Assembly: GCF_020443565.1 (NCBI RefSeq)
Contig: NZ_JAIZZN010000001.1
Location: forward strand, 1-64,000
DNA from: Clostridium sp. CS001
Lineage (GTDB): Bacteria > Bacillota > Clostridia > Clostridiales > Clostridiaceae
Length of the DNA: 64,000 nt
Reading direction: 5' to 3'
Shown here one piece after another: positions 24,429-33,893 of this stretch. The translations under genes and the position numbers were made by a program. A model generated the notes under the pieces. That model was not told the DNA's origin. It was given only the letters and a program-made list of their open reading frames with translations, and did not search any database. The stretch's first letter is position 1. Each line of letters begins with the position of its first letter.

Positions 24429-24628
24429 TTATAATCACATCCATTTAATATACATATAAAAAATTTTAATTATTTTATTAATTTAATTATATTATATACT
24501 AAACAATTTATCACGGCAAGATATATGTTAATTCGCTAAATTAATCCACAAACAAAAAAATAAAACATTCATCCAAATTTTTTGGAATATATTTTATTTA
24601 ATAAAGTCACCATTTAGTTATATTATAT

Positions 24629-25528
24629 CTATTTGAAACGATTTGTACCCCATACCCCTATGAGTATAAGTGCAGAACCTATAAAATCATAAAAATGAAA
24701 GGCCTCTTTTAGAATAACCACTCCAGCCACTACAGAAACTATTGTTGATATATTTGCGAATACAGAAGTATTTGAAGCATCTATTTTTGATAATGTATAA
24801 TTTATTAGCAAATATGCCGCAACGGAAGATAGTATTCCAAGATATAATACAGAAATAAGAAATTCAGAACTTTTTAACGGTTCAAAATAAGTTGTAATTT
24901 CATTCTTTATAATTAGATTTGATATCCAAATTATATTGAAAAACAAAGCGCCACTGCCCATCATAAAATATGTTATTTCAATTGGTGTAAAATACTTTGA
25001 AGATTTCCTTGAAATAATTGTGAATAATCCTGCGCAAGTTACTGCACCTAATAATAAGATTATCCCCCTTATAGAAGTATCTGAATTGTTTGAAGCACTC
25101 ATTACACCTATAATTGCCACACCTGAAACTGAAATCACAATAAACATAATTCTTTTTATTGTTGGAATTTCTTTAAGAAAATACACCCCTAATATAGTAA
25201 CTGCAATTGGTATAATAGAGAGCATAAGTCCCGCTATAGATGAAGAGGCTTCTCTAATTCCATATGTTTCAAAAATAAAATAAACAACTGGTTCTGCAAG
25301 GCAAAGAAGAATTAACTCTTTAATTGGTTTATTCTTGTAGTTCACCTTAAAAATTTTAAATACTATTAAAGCTGACATAATGAAAAATGCAAGAAGAAAT
25401 CTAAAAGCTACAAGGGCAAGTGGACTAGCTACAGCAAGTGCTATTTTTGAAAATAAAAAGCTTAATCCAAATAATATAGAACTTACAATTGCAGCTAAAT
25501 AAGCAAGTGTATTGTTTTCGTTGTTCAT
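24629..25528 (-). CDS. EamA family transporter (DMT superfamily)
   Basis: A 299-residue integral membrane protein with about ten helices in two EamA repeats, the first ending near residue 140 and the second starting at IRGIILLLGAVTCAG. N-terminal AAIVSSILFGLSFLFSKIAL and the repeated pattern SSVAAYLLINYTLSKI are typical of 10-TMS drug/metabolite exporters. The substrate cannot be read from sequence. The strong site AAGGGGGAAACC precedes the ATG. A lone gene. Confidence 0.9.
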   Translation of the reverse strand: MNNENNTLAYLAAIVSSILFGLSFLFSKIALAVASPLALVAFRFLLAFFIMSALIVFKIFKVNYKNKPIKELILLCLAEPVVYFIFETYGIREASSSIAGLMLSIIPIAVTILGVYFLKEIPTIKRIMFIVISVSGVAIIGVMSASNNSDTSIRGIILLLGAVTCAGLFTIISRKSSKYFTPIEITYFMMGSGALFFNIIWISNLIIKNEITTYFEPLKSSEFLISVLYLGILSSVAAYLLINYTLSKIDASNTSVFANISTIVSVVAGVVILKEAFHFYDFIGSALILIGVWGTNRFK

Positions 25529-25763
25529 GGTTTCCCCCTTAAGATAATTTTATATAATCATTAACAATTCATTATATTTTAAGAACTTATCCCTGTCAAA
25601 TTACTACATACTGGTAGTTGAACTATTGTCAAATTATTATTTAAGATTAATACTTATTTAATCATTATTTCTGTCTGTATACAACATGCCACTTGCCACG
25701 TGTGTGGCACTTTGTTATGATTATAGAATGGTTACTTTTAATTATTGATTGGGGGGGCATTTT

Positions 25764-26552
25764 ATGATATTTTATTTTTCAGGTACTGGTAATTCTCTGT
25801 ATATTGCTAAAACTCTAGCAAAGAGCCATAATGAAGACTTAAATTCTATATCAGCTGCAATGAAGATTCCAAAAGAAAACTATGAGTATACATTAAAAGA
25901 AAATGAGATTATAGGTATTATTTATCCTGTTTATGCGTGGGCACCACCAAAGCAAGTAATAGAATTTGTAAAGAATTTGAAGTTAATAAATTATAATAAT
26001 AATTATATATTTACTGTGGCAACTTGTGGTGCAAATGTTGGCAACACTGTAAAAGTAATTGATAAAGCATTAAAAATAAATAACGTACATCTCAATAGTG
26101 GATTCTCAGTTGTAATGCCGAATAACTATATTATCGCAGGTGATGTAGATACTAAGAAAATTGAAAATATAAAACTTTTAGATTCCAAACATACAATAAA
26201 CACTATAAATGATACAATCAAAAAAAGGTTAGATAATTTTTATCAGATCAAAAGAGGTTTTCTACCTGCGGTAATGACTTCCATAGTAAACCCGCTATTT
26301 AGCAAAAATTCTCTTAACACAAAAAGTTTCCATGTTAATGAAAAGTGTAATGGTTGCGGTTTATGTGAAAAAATCTGTAATACTGGAACTATTAAGGTTA
26401 AAGAAAAGCCTATCTGGGGAAATAAATGCTCTCAATGTTTATCTTGCATCCACTTATGTCCAACTGGTGCTATTCAGCACGGTAAATCTACACAGAAAAA
26501 GGGTAGATATATGAATCCTAAAATAAAAGTTCAGGACATGATAATAAAATAA
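25764..26552 (+). CDS. EFR1 family flavodoxin-ferredoxin protein
   Basis: A 262-residue electron carrier. The start at 25764 (MIFYFSGTGNSLYI) lies just after a G-rich site (GGGGGGG); an upstream in-frame codon at 25749 lies before that site. The N-terminus is a flavodoxin-like FMN domain (FSGTGNS phosphate loop, ATCGANVGNT). The C-terminus carries two 4Fe-4S motifs: CNGCGLCEKIC and CSQCLSCIHLCPTGAI. These EFR1 proteins are common in clostridia; they probably shuttle electrons between flavin and ferredoxin-type partners. Partner unknown. The gene stops inside a perfect 28-bp palindrome. Confidence 0.9.
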   Translation: MIFYFSGTGNSLYIAKTLAKSHNEDLNSISAAMKIPKENYEYTLKENEIIGIIYPVYAWAPPKQVIEFVKNLKLINYNNNYIFTVATCGANVGNTVKVIDKALKINNVHLNSGFSVVMPNNYIIAGDVDTKKIENIKLLDSKHTINTINDTIKKRLDNFYQIKRGFLPAVMTSIVNPLFSKNSLNTKSFHVNEKCNGCGLCEKICNTGTIKVKEKPIWGNKCSQCLSCIHLCPTGAIQHGKSTQKKGRYMNPKIKVQDMIIK

Positions 26553-26579
26553 AAGTGCGCCACCTAGGTGGCGCACTTT
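26552..26579. terminator. Perfect 28-bp GC-rich palindromic terminator
   Basis: AAAGTGCGCCACCT is followed directly by its exact inverse. It overlaps the stop codon of the EFR1 gene and the last codon of the DUF2804 gene, so both convergent transcripts end here. It is the most GC-rich spot in its surroundings. Confidence 0.88.
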
Positions 26580-27609
26580 ACCATTGTCCAAAGTGCTCTT
26601 GAGAAGTTCCTATTATAGAATCTATAAGGATACATTCTCCATCATCTGTTACAATGTTACCTGAAAAATGACCAACCACTTGATGTACTTCTGATTTTAA
26701 AATAATAATATTTGATTTTGCAATTCTTTCATAAAAAGGTACAAACTTAAGATCTATCCTATTTGTAATGGATGTCTTAATATTCCATGGTTCCATGAAA
26801 TTCTTATTGTCATATTCAAATATTATGTCCTCGCTTAGTTTTGTTATCTTACCATCAACAATAATGCAATTCTCAGTCATACCACTTCCTTCTGCCCACT
26901 TAGCACCTAGATTAATGCCTATTGACCTTCCATTTACTATTCCAGAAGCATTAGCCCAGTTCCGTCTAACCTTATAGGGCCATATTCCCCTCCCAAAATC
27001 ATGACATGCAAAAGTATTTTCAGGATTAAAGGAATATATATCTTCCCCCACTCTTAGTTCTCCATCAACAGGAAGACACTCATGTTTTGAAGTGAATTGA
27101 AAGAATTTTTTGTTTATCGGAACAACAACATTTAAGGTTTCATGTCCTTCTGGGTAAATCACTTTAAAGTTAGCTTCCATTAATTCTCCCATAAAATCAA
27201 CGCATTTTGCAACAATTTGAGTAATATTTTCATCTTCTATAAAATATAGTCCCATTTTAGGATGTCTAAATGTTACAGTCTCCTGTACTTTTTCAGGCAT
27301 TGAATAACCACTTCCAAAAGGACTTATAATTGTTTTCTCAATAAATTTTTGCGTTTTAAAATCTAAAAAATATACAAATGCCATACCTACATAGTCAATA
27401 TTAGATATGGTAACTGAAAAAAGACATTCATCATTTGTTATGCACCAATAATTCCATTTCTTTTTTCGAAGCCAATTACCAGTAAGATTGCAATTAAATA
27501 CTGGATTTCTGGACCAACCAATACTATCATCCTTTATATTACCATTACAATCACATAAATTTACACACTCAAGAATCTCCTTTTCTTTGTAAAGCTCTCT
27601 ATTTTCCAT
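26578..27609 (-). CDS. DUF2804 domain-containing protein
   Basis: A 343-residue soluble protein covering nearly the full DUF2804 family length. Conserved stretches: WSRNPVFNCNLTG near the N-terminus, NWLRKKKWNYWCITN, ACHDFGRGIWPYKVRRNWANASG, and NLGAKWAEGSGMTENCIIVDGKI. The family is predicted to be beta-rich and resembles hydroxyneurosporene-synthase-type lipocalin folds; no enzymatic role is established. A lone gene with GGAAGTGC upstream of the start. Confidence 0.85.
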   Translation of the reverse strand: MENRELYKEKEILECVNLCDCNGNIKDDSIGWSRNPVFNCNLTGNWLRKKKWNYWCITNDECLFSVTISNIDYVGMAFVYFLDFKTQKFIEKTIISPFGSGYSMPEKVQETVTFRHPKMGLYFIEDENITQIVAKCVDFMGELMEANFKVIYPEGHETLNVVVPINKKFFQFTSKHECLPVDGELRVGEDIYSFNPENTFACHDFGRGIWPYKVRRNWANASGIVNGRSIGINLGAKWAEGSGMTENCIIVDGKITKLSEDIIFEYDNKNFMEPWNIKTSITNRIDLKFVPFYERIAKSNIIILKSEVHQVVGHFSGNIVTDDGECILIDSIIGTSQEHFGQW

Positions 27610-27702
27610 AGTTTAGCACTTCCTTATTTACATATTCTTCCTTTTGTTAAATTATAACACTAACTGTGGAAATTAAATAGATAAATTTTAAAATATTGTT
27701 CT

Positions 27703-27757
27703 AAAAATAAAAGATCAGATTTTTAGATAACTTCTAAAAATCTGATCTTTTTATTTT
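27703..27757 (-). terminator. Terminator of deoD
   Basis: AAAAGATCAGATTTTTAGA (27709-27727) pairs perfectly with its complement (27733-27751), followed on the minus strand by a T-rich run. It lies 24 bp after the deoD stop. Confidence 0.88.
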
Positions 27758-27780
27758 TTGTATATTTAACTACATTTTAA

Positions 27781-28494
27781 TTATTCAGCCATCTCTAATG
27801 CTATTTTTATCATATTAGTAAAAGCTTCTTGTCTTTCTTCAGAAGTAGTTAACTCATGAGTTACTAAATTATCTGAAACCGTTAGTAAACAAGCTGCTTT
27901 CTTTCCCAGTATATTTGCATTATGAAATAAAGCAAAGGATTCCATCTCTACAGAAGTACACCCGTGATTTTTATAAATATCCTTATAATCATCAAAGTTC
28001 TCATGATAAAATACATCTGATGAATGAACAATGTTTTTATGAACTTTGATCTCTAACTGTTCTGAGATTTTTTCTAACTTATTATTCAATTCAACTGATG
28101 CAGAAATTGTATCACCTTCATAGCCACTTTGAACTTTTGCATAACTAGACTCACTCCAAGCCTCAGTGCAAAGTATAACATCATATAAATTTAAATCCGC
28201 TGTGTATGCACCACATGACCCAATACGTATAATATTTTCTACACCATAAAAATTAAATAATTCATATGAATATATACCAATACTAGGCATACCCATACCA
28301 CTAGCCATAACAGAAATTTTACGTCCTTTATATGTTCCTGTATATCCAAACACATTTCTAACATTATTAAACTTTGTAACATTCTCTAAAAATGTTTCTG
28401 CAATAAATTGTGCTCTTAATGGGTCTCCAGGCATTAATACGGTTTTTGCAATAATTCCTTCTTCTTTTACTTCAATATGTGCTGTTGGTATCAT
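27781..28494 (-). CDS. deoD: Purine-nucleoside phosphorylase, DeoD type
   Basis: A 237-residue hexameric-type phosphorylase that splits purine (deoxy)nucleosides with phosphate into base and (deoxy)ribose 1-phosphate. Motifs: MPGDPLRAQFIAETFL (phosphate site), GMGMPSIGIYSYEL, IRIGSCGAY, VEMESFALF (ribose site) and TVSDN with the conserved catalytic Asp (residue in SDNL). The length is normal. It is monocistronic, with AGGAGGGTTTCAAT upstream. It could supply ribose phosphate to the nearby PRPP synthetase, though the two are not in one operon. Confidence 0.95.
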   Translation of the reverse strand: MIPTAHIEVKEEGIIAKTVLMPGDPLRAQFIAETFLENVTKFNNVRNVFGYTGTYKGRKISVMASGMGMPSIGIYSYELFNFYGVENIIRIGSCGAYTADLNLYDVILCTEAWSESSYAKVQSGYEGDTISASVELNNKLEKISEQLEIKVHKNIVHSSDVFYHENFDDYKDIYKNHGCTSVEMESFALFHNANILGKKAACLLTVSDNLVTHELTTSEERQEAFTNMIKIALEMAE

Positions 28495-28829
28495 ATTGAA
28501 ACCCTCCTTGTAGTTGTATTTAGTATTTTTAATATAGTAAATTCAATAAATAGCTAATAATATATACTTACATATCAATTAATTGCATATTATTTAATCT
28601 TATACTAATCATTATACCAAAGTTTAAAATATAAAAGAATGACTTATGTCATTTTCATATAAAAAATTATTTAATATTTCTATAGTTGTCTTATTTTCTA
28701 TTTGAATTCACTATTAGATATAATTAAAACTTTATTATATAATTAACGAGGCTATGTTAGCTTTTACTAAGATTAAGATAGATAATAGCAATATTTATTA
28801 TCTATAAATAAAATATCTAGGAGGTTTCT
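28495..28829. other. Divergent intergenic region
   Basis: A 335-bp very AT-rich region between the divergent deoD and VTT-protein genes. I see a 14-bp inverted repeat ATGACTTATGTCAT at about 28638-28651, which might be an operator, and no ORF with a ribosome binding site. It should contain the promoters of both genes, but I cannot place them confidently. Confidence 0.4.
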
Positions 28830-29492
28830 ATGGGTAATCAGATAGCAAACGCTATAAAGATAATATCTATTCTACTAATAATTACAATAATTATCTGTGT
28901 TTTTTGCAATATGAAAACTCTGCGTCATTGTACTCCAGAAAGCGTAAAGACCTTTGTTGATTCTTATGGAGTGTTCTCACCTGTAATTTATATAATTTTA
29001 TTTACTTTTGTACCTCTTACTCTTTTTCCTGATTCAATTCTTGCCATAGCTGGGGGAATGTGTTTTGGAATGGTGGGTGGATTTATCTACACTATGATTG
29101 GTGCCATATTGGGTGGTTCCCTCTCCTTTTTCTTAGCCAAAACCTTAGGTCATAAAGTATTTAACAAATTTATAAAAACCGATGTGTCAAAACTAGAAAA
29201 TGCTATTAAAAACAGAGGCTTTATGCTGGTATTTCTTTTAAGACTTATTCCCCTTTTCCCCTTTGATATTATTAGTTATGCGGCAGGTTTTTCAGGAGTA
29301 AAATTTAAAGATTTTGAATTTGCTACAATCTTAGGAATAATACCTGGCATATTTGTTTTTATAAACATTGGTGATAAAGCAACAGATTTAGGTTCTTCTA
29401 GCTTCTACTTATCTATTGCACTTTTAGTTGGGCTATTTGTAATGTCATATGCTTTAAAAAAGAAATTTTCTATAAGGGAAATTGAAGGCTAA
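28830..29492 (+). CDS. TVP38/TMEM64 (VTT/SNARE-associated) family membrane protein
   Basis: A 220-residue membrane protein. The central VTT domain is clear: LTLFPDSILAIAGGMCFG (first re-entrant loop region), GGSLSFFLAKTLG, GFMLVFLLRLIPLFPFDIISYAAGFSGVKF (the family's conserved RxxPxxP..NY/S-like stretch), and ILGIIPGIFVFINIG. VTT proteins include DedA relatives and lipid scramblase-like proteins; bacterial TVP38 members are thought to act on membrane lipids. The substrate is unknown. The ribosome binding site TAGGAGGTTTCT is excellent. Confidence 0.9.
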   Translation: MGNQIANAIKIISILLIITIIICVFCNMKTLRHCTPESVKTFVDSYGVFSPVIYIILFTFVPLTLFPDSILAIAGGMCFGMVGGFIYTMIGAILGGSLSFFLAKTLGHKVFNKFIKTDVSKLENAIKNRGFMLVFLLRLIPLFPFDIISYAAGFSGVKFKDFEFATILGIIPGIFVFINIGDKATDLGSSSFYLSIALLVGLFVMSYALKKKFSIREIEG

Positions 29493-29518
29493 TCTACTTA
29501 TATTATGTAGAAAAAATA

Positions 29519-29568
29519 AAGACTATTATGGTAAAAGGGTGATAATCCTTTCACTATAATAGTCTTTT
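29519..29568 (+). terminator. Terminator of the VTT protein gene
   Basis: AAGACTATTATGGTAAAAGG pairs with CCTTTCACTATAATAGTCTT with small internal mismatches, followed by TTAC and T-rich sequence. It lies 26 bp after the stop. Confidence 0.75.
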
Positions 29569-29663
29569 ACATATATTTATTATAATCCAAGTAAATATAA
29601 TTTTTTTACAATTACCTAGTTCAAGTCAAATGCAAAATAACTACAATTATCTTCATCATTATT

Positions 29664-30824
29664 TTATTTAATAAGTGCTCTTTTATTTAATAAATGCTTT
29701 ATGCCCTTAGTTGCATCAAGTAATGGTGATATAGATTTATCATAATTTAAATTGTTTATTATGTTTGCTATAAATTCTGACATATCAACTTCAGTGAACC
29801 ACTTAGCTTCTCTAACTTCCTTTGGAATATATGTCAAATTTGTTGAATATATCTTATCGATTAAACCCTTTTCATAAAATTCGTTAAATTTTGAAATACC
29901 TTCAGTAAACAATGCAAAAGTTGCTGTGACAAATATTCTTTTAGCTTTACGTTTCTTTAATTCTAGAACTATGTCAAATACTGATTCACCAGAGGCTATC
30001 ATGTCATCTACTATAAGCACATCTTGCCCTTCAACATCTCTACCCATGTATTCATGTTGAACTATTGGATTTTTACCATTTACTACTTTTGAATGGTCTC
30101 TTCTTTTATAGAAAAGCCCAATATCAAGTCCAAGCACACTAGAATAATACACTGCTCTATCCATAGCACCTGTGTCAGGACTTATAACAAGCATTTTTGA
30201 TTTATCTACCAGTAAGTCTTTTTCCTCTTTTAAAATAGTTTTTACTATTTCATAGGTGGGGTAAATGTTGTCAAATGATATTAAAGGAATTGCATTTTGA
30301 ACATTTGGATCATGAACGTCAAAGGTTATAATATCACTAACGCCTAATCTTTCTAATTCTTGAAGGGCCATAGCACAATCAAGAGATTCCCTATGCTTTC
30401 TCCTATGCTGTCTACTTGCATATAGTAATGGCATTATAACAGTAATTCTTCTTGCTTTTCCACCTAAGGCAGATAAAACCCTTTTTATATCTTGAAAATG
30501 ATCATCTGGACTTTTATGATTTTCAAAACCAAACATCTTATATGTACAACTATAATTTCCTACATCAGCTAAAATAAAAATATCCTTTCCTCTAACTGTT
30601 TCTTCAATAATTATCTTTCCTTCACCATTTGAAAATCTTACATCCTTCATGTTTATAAGGAAAGATTTATCTTCACCTACCAATTGATTTATAGGTTCAT
30701 TAACATCATCCTTGCGTTTTTCAATTAAAAGCTGATTAATCTTATTTCCAAGTTCCGAACTGCTTTCTAGCGCCATAATACCTAGACCACAATAAGGAAC
30801 ACTAGGTGTTTCTTTAACATCCAT
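29664..30824 (-). CDS. prs: Ribose-phosphate pyrophosphokinase (PRPP synthetase), long form
   Basis: A 386-residue enzyme forming phosphoribosyl pyrophosphate from ribose 5-phosphate and ATP. Conserved parts: RITVIMPLLYASRQHRRK (ATP/flexible loop region), IITFDVHDPNVQNAIP (divalent metal site), VISPDTGAMDRA, and the PRPP loop VLIVDDMIASGESV. It is some 70 residues longer than standard PrsA, with about 60 extra at the N-terminus; this longer class is typical of some clostridia, often besides a standard Prs. So it may be a second isoform. A lone gene with TAAGGAGGTATTATT upstream. Confidence 0.85.
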   Translation of the reverse strand: MDVKETPSVPYCGLGIMALESSSELGNKINQLLIEKRKDDVNEPINQLVGEDKSFLINMKDVRFSNGEGKIIIEETVRGKDIFILADVGNYSCTYKMFGFENHKSPDDHFQDIKRVLSALGGKARRITVIMPLLYASRQHRRKHRESLDCAMALQELERLGVSDIITFDVHDPNVQNAIPLISFDNIYPTYEIVKTILKEEKDLLVDKSKMLVISPDTGAMDRAVYYSSVLGLDIGLFYKRRDHSKVVNGKNPIVQHEYMGRDVEGQDVLIVDDMIASGESVFDIVLELKKRKAKRIFVTATFALFTEGISKFNEFYEKGLIDKIYSTNLTYIPKEVREAKWFTEVDMSEFIANIINNLNYDKSISPLLDATKGIKHLLNKRALIK

Positions 30825-31072
30825 AATAATACCTCCTTAAAAAATCTACTCATCAAAAAATCTACTCCTCAGATATATTAACATAATTAAAGCTGTAAAA
30901 GAACCCTTAAAACATAAAATTCGACTATTTTCATAAAATACATTAATAAAAGTTCAAATACAAAAAAAATTAAGTATATGATATAATTAGATGAGATTAA
31001 TAAATAAATTGTATTAATCATGATAGCCTATTATATGGCTATATATACTTATAGATTGGAGATATAATACTA

Positions 31073-31900
31073 ATGAACAAAAAAGAGAATACAACTAATT
31101 TTATGCCGGCTGTAATTTCGATACTACCGGAAACAGAGGAAGATTTTTATTTCTTATTTTGCAAAGATGAGTTACTAGTTAAATCTGTAGATAATAACGC
31201 AATAATACCTTCAATTAAAGATCTAACGAACTTAAATTTAAAAAATGTTCAATATCTAGGCTCCATGGATGGTCAAAATTGCTTTTGTGGAGAAATAAGT
31301 AAGGATGATATCATTCCAAAGGATATGTATTTTAGCAAGCTTAGGGCCTTATCCCACCAATTACCCTTGGACATGTTTTGGATATCAGGAAGAGCAATTC
31401 AAATGGTAAGTTTTAATAATGATCATCAATTTTGTGGTAGATGTGGTACCTTAACTCAAAATGTAGAAGGAGAAAGAGCTAAAAAATGCTTCAAATGCGG
31501 ATTAATAAATTATCCTAGAATATCACCTGCTATAATTGTGGCTGTTGTAAACAACGGTAAATTACTTCTTGCTCATAATACTAATTCTCCTAAAGACATA
31601 TATAGTGTGGTTGCCGGTTTTGTAGAAGCTGGTGAGACTTTTGAAGAATGTGTTTCCCGTGAAGTTTTTGAGGAAACAGGAATTGTTGTGAAAAATATAA
31701 AGTATTTTGGAAACCAGCCTTGGCCTTTCCCCAATTCTTTAATGATAGGATTTACTTGTGAATATGCAAGTGGAGAGATTCAAGCTGATGGCATAGAAAT
31801 TGAGCATGCGAAGTGGTATAGTTCCAATGAACTACCTGTAACTCCTAAGGGCATAAGCATAGCTACGGAGTTAATTGATTGGTTTGCTAAAAATTATTAA
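31073..31900 (+). CDS. nudC: NAD(+) diphosphatase (NudC family)
   Basis: A 275-residue Nudix hydrolase that splits NAD(H) to NMN(H) and AMP and in several bacteria removes NAD caps from RNA. N-terminal domain about 1-115; zinc ribbon CGRCGT...CFKCG; Nudix box starting GFVEAGETFEECVSREV and ending EETG; then QPWPFPNSLMIGF, the NudC-specific SQPWPFPxS motif. All parts are present. A DUF4317 gene follows after 32 bp on the same strand, likely one operon. The ribosome binding site is weak (TTGGAGATATAATACTA). Confidence 0.92.
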   Translation: MNKKENTTNFMPAVISILPETEEDFYFLFCKDELLVKSVDNNAIIPSIKDLTNLNLKNVQYLGSMDGQNCFCGEISKDDIIPKDMYFSKLRALSHQLPLDMFWISGRAIQMVSFNNDHQFCGRCGTLTQNVEGERAKKCFKCGLINYPRISPAIIVAVVNNGKLLLAHNTNSPKDIYSVVAGFVEAGETFEECVSREVFEETGIVVKNIKYFGNQPWPFPNSLMIGFTCEYASGEIQADGIEIEHAKWYSSNELPVTPKGISIATELIDWFAKNY

Positions 31901-31932
31901 TTTATTAAATAACTAGAAAAGGAGGTTTAATA

Positions 31933-33111
31933 ATGAATAAAAAAGAAATTGCAGATATTAGAAAAGAGTTTAAATTAGACAGTAATATGATGAAAATACA
32001 AGAAATATATACCGTTTATCTAAAAAAAGATAATGTTCAAATTGATTTAGAACCAGTAATTTACTCTGAGTTTGATTACTTTGATAGAATGGATATGGAT
32101 AAAAAAGAACTATTTCTGGGTAACTTCAAAAAGGTACTTACTGGTGCTCTTGATACTAAAATCTTTGAATTGGATTTTCAAAACTTAAAAGAAGAAAATA
32201 ATACTCAAAGGTTTTTAAGCAGTGCTTTAAATTCAAGTAATAAAGACGAAATTCAAAATTACATTAATAATATTATTGAAAAGATTACAGCTAACTATAA
32301 ATATGAAACAGATGTGGTTATTACTTTTATTAAAGCCGAATACTGGTTAGGTAAAAGCCATAAAAATATGAGTGCTGAGGAAAGCATCGAAGATGCAATG
32401 CAATCTTTTAATTTTATTTTATCAAGTGTAAATAAAATAGATATTCCAAAGAGGACTCTAAAATTCGACTATACTGGTAAAGAATTTAAAGCAAATTCGG
32501 TATTAGACTCAGTTATCAATCTCAGTGCTCCCCTTGAAGGATTCATGTTCCCTTGCCTTAGCAATGGATATACAGATATTAATAAAATTTTATATTATGC
32601 ATCAAAACCTAAAGAGCTAAATTCCACTTTTATCGAGAATGTTCTTGACTGCAGTTTTAAATTTACTGCTGAAGATGAAAAAAATTGTTTTTCTGATATA
32701 TTAAAATCTATAATTGGTGATAAAATAAAACCTGAGCTTATGAAAGATATTTATGCTAATATATACGAACTATCCCAGCAAACTGATGAAGAAGAAGACA
32801 ACCCTACCCTTGGAATTTGTGATGTTAAAAATATCCTTAATAATTGCGGTGTAGAGATAGTATCCGATATAGAAACTGCTTTTGAAGAAACTTGTGGTAG
32901 CAAGTATGATTTTAAAATAAATAACATTGTTCCTGAATTTAATTCAAAATCCATTAAAATTACTAGTGAAGTTGCAAATATCCTTTTAACACCTAAAGAT
33001 TTAAATTCAGTTAAGCAAGTAAAAAATAAGGATGGACGACGATGCCTTCTTATTGAAATTGATGATGATATTGTTATAGAGGGCTTTAAATTAGAAACTG
33101 AGGAGTTTTAG
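31933..33111 (+). CDS. DUF4317 family protein
   Basis: A 392-residue soluble protein starting MNKKEIADIRKEFKLDS, the typical opening of DUF4317. Other family-like stretches: ISSEFDYFDRM-type start of the second block (YSEFDYFDRMDMDKKELFLGN), and the end PKDLNSVKQVKNKDGRRCLLIEIDDDI. Conserved in clostridia and relatives; function unknown. It follows nudC by 32 bp, with a near-ideal site AAAGGAGGTTTAATA. The operon ends in the hairpin at 33167. Confidence 0.88.
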   Translation: MNKKEIADIRKEFKLDSNMMKIQEIYTVYLKKDNVQIDLEPVIYSEFDYFDRMDMDKKELFLGNFKKVLTGALDTKIFELDFQNLKEENNTQRFLSSALNSSNKDEIQNYINNIIEKITANYKYETDVVITFIKAEYWLGKSHKNMSAEESIEDAMQSFNFILSSVNKIDIPKRTLKFDYTGKEFKANSVLDSVINLSAPLEGFMFPCLSNGYTDINKILYYASKPKELNSTFIENVLDCSFKFTAEDEKNCFSDILKSIIGDKIKPELMKDIYANIYELSQQTDEEEDNPTLGICDVKNILNNCGVEIVSDIETAFEETCGSKYDFKINNIVPEFNSKSIKITSEVANILLTPKDLNSVKQVKNKDGRRCLLIEIDDDIVIEGFKLETEEF

Positions 33112-33166
33112 TACCTAACTTAACATTACTGTTATGTTTCAATTATATATTGACTAAAATGAAAAG

Positions 33167-33204
33167 GAGAATATTAGTGCATATTAAATGCTACTAATAT
33201 TCTC
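33167..33204. terminator. Bidirectional terminator
   Basis: GAGAATATTAGT pairs with ACTAATATTCTC (33167-33178 with 33193-33204), with GC/GC continuing inward. The plus strand continues GTTTTA, and the minus strand A/T-rich CTTTTC. The last codons of the response regulator gene (ending 33194) lie in its right arm. Confidence 0.8.
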
Positions 33205-33889
33205 GTTTTACCCTATACTTATTTTTAGGCCTACCTACATTGCCGTACTCCATTTCAACAACAAGTTTTTGTTCTTTTTCTAAATAATCCAAATATCTTC
33301 TAGCAGTAATTCTAGAAACTCCAATTTTATTCGCAATTTCCTCTGATGTGAAAGCAACTTCTTTCATATCTAATATTCCTAATAATATCTTTTCATAAGT
33401 ATGTTGATTAAATCCCTTTATGTCTCCAATATCATCATCGTATTCGATTACATGTTTATTTTCTTTAATTGTATATTTATCGATAACTTCTTGATCCATG
33501 TTATCAATATTTTTAAAACTATGTCTTCTTTCTTTAAATTGAAGTAGCGCTTCTTTAAATCTATTAAATACAAAGGGTTTCACTAAATAATCTATTGCAC
33601 CATATCTAAAGGCTTCCTCAACGGTTTCTGTATTCCTATCTGCTGTTATTAATATAACATCACATTTTAAATTTTCAAGTCTTATCCACTTTAATAAATC
33701 TGTTCCTTTGTCTTGCGGAAAAAAAACATCCAATAATATCAATTCTGGGTTAAAACTCAATATAACTTCCTTTGCCTTTTTAATGGAATTGACACTATCA
33801 ATTAGCGTGAACCCTGGTACTTTTTTTAAAAACTTTTCATTAATCTCTCTCACCATTGGATCATCTTCAACAATAAGAACCTTAATCAT
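33194..33889 (-). CDS. Response regulator, CitB/DcuR type
   Basis: A 231-residue regulator. Receiver domain about 1-120: acidic pocket EDDP at 8-11, phosphoacceptor D54 (LILLDVFFP), T/S in LITAD and K in DYLVKPF. The C-terminal DNA-binding part has a helix-turn-helix: FTSEEIANKIGVSRITARRYLDYLEK, typical of CitB/DcuR/MalR. It is the partner of the kinase at 33894, separated by 4 bp. Targets are often C4-dicarboxylate or citrate genes. None is adjacent; the FMN lipoprotein upstream in the same operon is the only obvious companion. Confidence 0.93.
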   Translation of the reverse strand: MIKVLIVEDDPMVREINEKFLKKVPGFTLIDSVNSIKKAKEVILSFNPELILLDVFFPQDKGTDLLKWIRLENLKCDVILITADRNTETVEEAFRYGAIDYLVKPFVFNRFKEALLQFKERRHSFKNIDNMDQEVIDKYTIKENKHVIEYDDDIGDIKGFNQHTYEKILLGILDMKEVAFTSEEIANKIGVSRITARRYLDYLEKEQKLVVEMEYGNVGRPKNKYRVKREY

Positions 33890-33893
33890 ACTT

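Noticed and set aside
25684-25712. Inverted repeat TGCCAC...GTGGCA upstream of the EFR1 gene
   Set aside because: The repeat is short and interrupted, it has no T-tract, and no regulator could be named; it may be an operator but the evidence is too thin.
28638-28651. ATGACTTATGTCAT as a Crp/Fnr-type operator
   Set aside because: It is palindromic but far from both starts (about 180 bp from the nearest plus-strand ATG) and lies in an AT-rich stretch where such repeats arise by chance.
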